From Amoebophrya sp. AT5.2 (taxonomy: Eukaryota; Sar; Dinophyceae; Syndiniales; Amoebophryaceae): 19,206 bases of DNA. Positions within the stretch are counted from its first letter, which is position 1, and every line of letters starts with the position of its first letter. The notes beneath the pieces are model-generated. The model was not told the origin of the DNA, made no database searches, and was given only the letters and a program-made list of their open reading frames with translations. The position numbers and the translations under genes were made by a program. Shown piece by piece: positions 15,696-19,206 of the stretch. The DNA lies in the NCBI GenBank assembly GCA_005223375.1, contig RXOD01004684.1:1-19206 (forward strand), read 5' to 3'.

Positions 15696-15825
15696 CTACT
15701 TTTTGCCAAGTCTCGCAATCGCTTTCGCTACCACCACGCGGAGGATCGTTATCTGCACCTTGTTGATGGGACAAAAACTAAGCGAAGTCACCCAGTTTCT
15801 CCTCTTTGCCAGTTCGTTTTCGCAT
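15696..15825 (-). CDS. Possible terminal exon of a small unrecognised gene
   Basis: After an acceptor GATACAG at 15826 the minus strand stays open for 42 codons to TAG at 15696. The peptide is convincing (NELAKRRNWVTSLSF, then NKVQITILRVVVAKAIARLG). I cannot identify the upstream exon or the family. A competing frame of the same segment (VVFLGGRRAVVVIQMRKRTG) is also open, so this remains a hint. Confidence 0.22.
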
Positions 15826-16317
15826 CTGTATCACGACAACGGCGCGCCGTCCACCGAGGAACACAACGCAGGGTTCAGGTGCTCTCCTTGCACTTTTTCC
15901 CAATGACAAAAGCAGTTTGAATTATCTCGGCACGAATGACCGGCGCTTGTGATTGTGCTTCAGATGCACCGCTATTACGCGGCGCTTCTTCCCATCAGTG
16001 TTGTAAGCCTACGCCCCCTCGGGATACGAGGAGTTCATGCGGAGTGTTGCCGCTGGTGCAGCTGCAGCTGCGCGGATAGTAAATTTGTTTGCTTCATCTT
16101 CCACGCCACCTACGAAAAGCGTACGCGCGCGACGACCTCTGCAAGACGACCTCTGCCAGGGATACTGTAACAGCTCTCGTCTGCAACCTCTTAAAACAGT
16201 ACGAGTGGGCAAATGCACGACCGCAGGTGGCGGGGAGTGCCTCATTACTTATATCATTCTCTGCCCGCCAAGTCTATAAGCGAAACTCATGGATCAGTCC
16301 AAAAGCGCTCGCCTTAT
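15826..16317. other. Stretch with candidate continuation exons of the gene starting at 16995
   Basis: About 490 bp. Minus-strand segment 16273-16110 is open and protein-like (LPATCGRAFAHSYCFKRLQ, then AVTVSLAEVVLQRSSRAY), flanked by acceptor TTATAG and donor AG|GTGGCG. A 34-nt segment 16008-15975 would complete it with a stop. A 12-bp direct repeat GACGACCTCTGC occurs at 16131-16142 and 16145-16156. Confidence 0.35.
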
Positions 16318-16995
16318 CTATTGCACTTCTTCGTGCGCCACCCATGTTTCTCCTTCCAGGTAGAACTTTCCGTTGAAACGCAGCACTTGCGTGCCTCTCT
16401 TTCCCCCCTCCCGCTCCATCGACAACACCACGCATCGCGACTCTGTGTCCACCTCCAGAACCTGCGAAACCACAACTCCACTGCCTTCTTCCCCCTTTTC
16501 CTCTCCCATGCTTTCCACATCTTCACGCGATGAAGGATACACCATCGGATGCAGGTGCAGCAGCGCCGCTGCCACCAGGCGGTGCGATACCGACGACTGC
16601 TCGCTGTAATACGAGTTTTTGTTTTCATCGTCCGTCTGCGCTCGCATGACCCGGTCCCCGTTGTCGGCGTGCACAGTGACTAGTTGTGCTCCCTTATGCC
16701 TCTTGTTCGTGTTCGTCCCCCGCGCCCCCGCAGAAGGAGGATTATTGCTCGATGGCTTTTTGGATATTGCTTCCTTCAGCATGACGAGGAGCGAAATTTG
16801 GGACACGGGGAGAAGTGCAGAGATAGGCTTGTCATCCTCGCGGTCCTCGACTCGGGTTGCGAGCACGTGCAGCATCAGGTCGATATCTCCGCGCAGCGTA
16901 AACCCTGTGGTGCGCACGTCGGTGGCCGTCTTCGTCTGGGAATGGTCCTCGGGCGTCAGTAGCCGAGACGGAATGCTCGAGGGGGTGTCGGCCAT
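16318..16995 (-). CDS. Unrecognised acidic protein, 225 aa unspliced or about 283 aa if spliced
   Basis: ATG at 16995 (MADTPSSIPSRLL) is the first Met in the frame; the open frame upstream has no ATG and may be 5' untranslated. Protein-like stretches are GFTLRGDIDLMLHVLATRVE, then ALLPVSQISLLVMLKEAISK, RLVAAALLHLHPMVYPS, and the C-terminal VLRFNGKFYLEGETWVAHEE, with a low-complexity middle. TAG at 16318 ends the unspliced frame. A donor TGG|GTGGCG at 16341, 24 nt before the stop, could instead join 16273-16110 and 16008-15975 (introns 68 and 101 bp, phases matching). No family is recognised. Confidence 0.45.
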   Translation of the reverse strand: MADTPSSIPSRLLTPEDHSQTKTATDVRTTGFTLRGDIDLMLHVLATRVEDREDDKPISALLPVSQISLLVMLKEAISKKPSSNNPPSAGARGTNTNKRHKGAQLVTVHADNGDRVMRAQTDDENKNSYYSEQSSVSHRLVAAALLHLHPMVYPSSREDVESMGEEKGEEGSGVVVSQVLEVDTESRCVVLSMEREGGKRGTQVLRFNGKFYLEGETWVAHEEVQ

Positions 16996-17536
16996 ATTAT
17001 GAGTGATTGCGATTGTCGGGGGCGGACGCGGAGGTGACTGTGTTAGTGTTTGTTCTTGCGCGCTGCGATGTGCGCTGGAGCTAGCTGCGTAAAGGTATAT
17101 GCAGATGCCAGCAATTAAATTCAAAGTGATGAAAAAATACGGGGGCTAAATCAATGAGTCGCCGCTATGATTGGCGGGGGGGCGTTCTGCCTGGCAAAGG
17201 GGATACAGAGGGCAGAGATATGTGGGTGCTGAGACCACGAGGGAATCCACAGAAATACGACAGCACATAGACGAACGAGCACGACGAAAAACGAAAACGC
17301 ACACTACAACGACGAGATCCATTTTTGCGGAAAAAATTTTGCACTTGATTAAACCGAGATTTCGGAATCGGTCGCACGAAAAAAGCATTATACGTTGTTC
17401 TTTGCTCTCGTACTGCGCCGCTGCTGTACCCAAATACGCCAGCACTCCAAGCGCATTCGTTTGTGCAAGCCTTTAAAAAATTCAGCACGCTGGTCGAGGC
17501 GCAGAAGGTACTTGCCATGCGCTGCTACGAATCAAA
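16996..17536. other. Spacer between the mannosidase gene and the acidic-protein gene
   Basis: About 540 bp of lower-GC sequence. A minus-strand ATG at about 17320, in a good context (GCAAAAATGG), opens a short frame with a hydrophobic start (MDLVVVVCVFVFRRARS) to 17146. It could be a signal-bearing first exon of the next gene, but no phase-matched join was found. No other feature is supported. Confidence 0.35.
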
Positions 17537-18734
17537 CTACAAATCTTCTACTCCCCGCATCGTTGCCTCTTTCGTTTTTCCACCGCCGTTTCGGCTTGCC
17601 AAATCTCCGCCGCCCAGGTACCTCTCTGCGCATTTCTGCTTAAATTCCGCCACCCATTTCTTGGTTTTCCGCAGGTAGAAGTGCGGGTCGTTGGCGGGAT
17701 ACGACAAATACGGAAACGGCAAGGCAGTGTTGTTTTGGTGCACTTCCGCGGGCTCTATTTGTGTGCTCTCCCCCCACTCGTTGTACGAAGTGATCGTTAC
17801 CATTTTGTAGTCGAGCGCGTTCCGCCACATTCTGTCGTAGTACGAGTTTGAGGCTCCGACACCTGTTGCTCCCAGGCTGCTGTCTTGATCCTCGCGACTC
17901 CGTCTGTTGTGCGCGTTCCAGGGTCGTATTCGGGTGTCGTCGTACCCCGGTCCGACGGACGGGACGAAGTGCGCGGCCATACCCGGGCTGCCGAGGAGTC
18001 GCGGCCACTGTCCCGCATCGCTCGCGGGCGTGAATCGCGTCGCCGCGAAGTACGAGTAGCCCCCATCGAACCCCACCTCCTGCACAAACCCCAGATCTTT
18101 TTCCCCCTCCACCCACAGGCAGAAGAAGAAGGCCGCCACGCCGTACTTCTCCTGGTACAAATGCCGAATCCTGGTAAGTGCGGAACGCCAGGCGTGCCTC
18201 TCGGCCCGCGGGGTGTGGCGCGAACTGACGTCGTAGACAAAGAAAGCCTGGAACTCGGAGCCTGCGGCGTGGACGTACTCCTCCCCGATGTACTCGCAGT
18301 CTCGCTCGAACGTCGCCGCGCTTCTGCCTTCGTACGGCTCGACGTGAAACGACAGCCGCACCGTACTCGCGTACTCTTTCGCGGTTCGCAGGGCGAGCCG
18401 CACCAGCAGGTCCGTGTTGGCACCGCTGTCGGCGTCGTCGCGCTTCAAGCCAGGCAGGGACGCGCGGCCCCACCAGGAAAACATCACGCTGTCGATGCCC
18501 ATGGCGGCGATTTCTTGGAAGTGGGCTGTCATCGTCTCCGGGTCCCTGGAGGAGTAGAAACCGCGGCGCGGCCGGTAGGGACTGTGAGCACGGTCGTGTG
18601 CCGGGTCGTGGACGGATTTGGGAAATTTTTTGTCGGTCGGCGGGTCCCAGTGGGGCAGCGTCTTGTGGTCCCAGTGCATCCACTTTCCGTCGTGAACGGG
18701 GTTGCCATACCAGAGGTAGTAGGCTATGTGCACG
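17537..18734 (-). CDS. MANEA: Endo-alpha-1,2-mannosidase, glycoside hydrolase family 99, catalytic exon
   Basis: GH99 endomannosidases cut glucosylated mannose from N-glycans in the Golgi/ER pathway. The domain is nearly complete: AYYLWYGNPVHDGKWMHWDH, DSVMFSWWGR, LSFHVEPYEGR, HFVPSVGPGYDDTRIRPWN and TITSYNEWGESTQIEPAE. The last contains the two conserved glutamates of the E-W-x-E catalytic motif (residues 328 and 331, counting from the in-frame ATG at 18760). The exon most likely starts at 18734 after a textbook acceptor, GTGCTTTTTTGCAG. The ATG at 18760 lies in that intron's pyrimidine tract. The N-terminal signal or anchor and stem must be on upstream exons not resolved here. It ends at TAG 17537 with a short Gly/Lys tail. 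The longer overlapping frame at 19025-17640 is a shadow. Confidence 0.87.
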
Positions 18735-19206
18735 CTGCAAAAAAGCACAGGAGGAATCATCTGCCGGGCGCGCGGTATTGGCGTCGCACGGCGGAGTTTT
18801 CATCTGCAGCCTGTTGATACGGGCGGAGCCATTAGCAGATGTAGCAAGCCCGCTGTAGCACGTTCCGACCTCTCGCGGATCGAAGGACCGACCGCCCAAG
18901 GCGGCGCCCGCTGCTTTCCCCCGGGTTTTTCTTTCCGCACGCGCAAGGCCGTGCGCACCCGATCGAAACAGCGGGGGCCGGCTCCTCTTGTATTTTTTTC
19001 CGCGCCGAATTTTTTTCCGCCGCATTTTTTTCCGCCGAATTTTTTCCGCGCGCGAAACGTGCGAGGGCCCGCGACCGAGTCAATCAGGACGGTGCCTGAG
19101 AGGGTCAATTCGGCGCCTTTTCGGCGTCGCTTTCCATTTACTGCACCCGCCGCGCCTGGAAGAACTAAGGAAAGAAGTAGGGAGGGAGGACAACACTTCC
19201 CGCTGG
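18735..19206. other. Region upstream of the mannosidase exon
   Basis: About 470 bp that should hold an intron and possibly the 5' exon of the mannosidase gene. Minus-strand frames here are Lys/Arg-rich because of the A-tract repeat at 18991-19050 and show no signal peptide. The small peptide at the end of one frame (LLHLLMAPP) has no phase-matched donor. No exon is called. Confidence 0.4.
18991..19050. repeat. Four-copy tandem of T-tract plus CCGC unit
   Basis: On the + strand four units of six or seven T residues followed by CCGCG or CCGCC repeat with a spacing of about 15-17 bp. The minus strand reads GGCGGAAAAAAAT-type units. The copies are imperfect (spacers GCCGAA, GCCGCA, GCCGAA). This resembles a short minisatellite, or could act as a poly-A/T regulatory element of the mannosidase gene. 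Confidence 0.7.

Noticed and set aside
17885..18817. 310-codon + strand ORF
   Set aside because: It is the antisense of the well-conserved GH99 exon; GC-rich coding DNA leaves long open frames on the other strand.
17640..19025. 461-codon minus-strand ORF, longer than the GH99 frame
   Set aside because: It is a shifted frame over the same exon with Arg/Ala/Gly-rich text and no conserved motif; the GH99 motifs lie in the other frame.

Overview
The window looks like nuclear DNA from a gene-dense protist. Coding exons are GC-rich, spacers and introns are more AT-rich, and introns are short (about 45-775 bp) and mostly GT-AG. Everything recognisable lies on the minus strand. One-way gene arrays plus introns bounded by terminal inverted repeats suggest a dinoflagellate-type alveolate, possibly a small-genome parasitic form such as Amoebophrya. 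That assignment is inference; a pelagophyte or other introner-bearing protist remains possible.

Layout, from high to low coordinate (the direction of transcription): (1) 18734-17537, the catalytic exon of a GH99 endo-alpha-mannosidase; its 5' exons are not resolved. (2) 16995-16318, an unrecognised acidic protein, possibly spliced on to 15975. (3) 15825-15696, a possible small terminal exon. (4) 15384-7144, a TIMELESS/Tof1/Swi1 replication-fork protection protein in about eight exons (about 1,830 aa) with an unusually long acidic C-terminal exon; a ninth exon at 7051-6962 is possible. (5) 6412 to about 5629, a small secreted-protein gene whose later exons lack their own ATG. (6) 5023-4205, a second small multi-exon gene assembled only by phase-consistent splicing. 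(7) 3805-1574, a 743-aa single-exon putative type I membrane protein. (8) 1132-857, a weak small membrane ORF. (9) 490-63, the first exon of a nuclear-type basic protein that runs off the left edge.

The most interesting signal is a set of introner-like elements. Two TIMELESS introns, and one intron of the small gene at 5.0 kb, are bounded by 8-11 bp perfect inverted repeats. In each, the left arm spans the splice donor and the right arm sits 8-35 nt inside the downstream exon. Two share the terminus GATGGTA, and a 12-mer from one end recurs 3.3 kb away. No tRNA, rRNA, CRISPR array or bacterial-type operon was seen. Functionally the loci look unrelated: ER/Golgi glycan trimming, DNA replication fork protection and secreted or membrane proteins.
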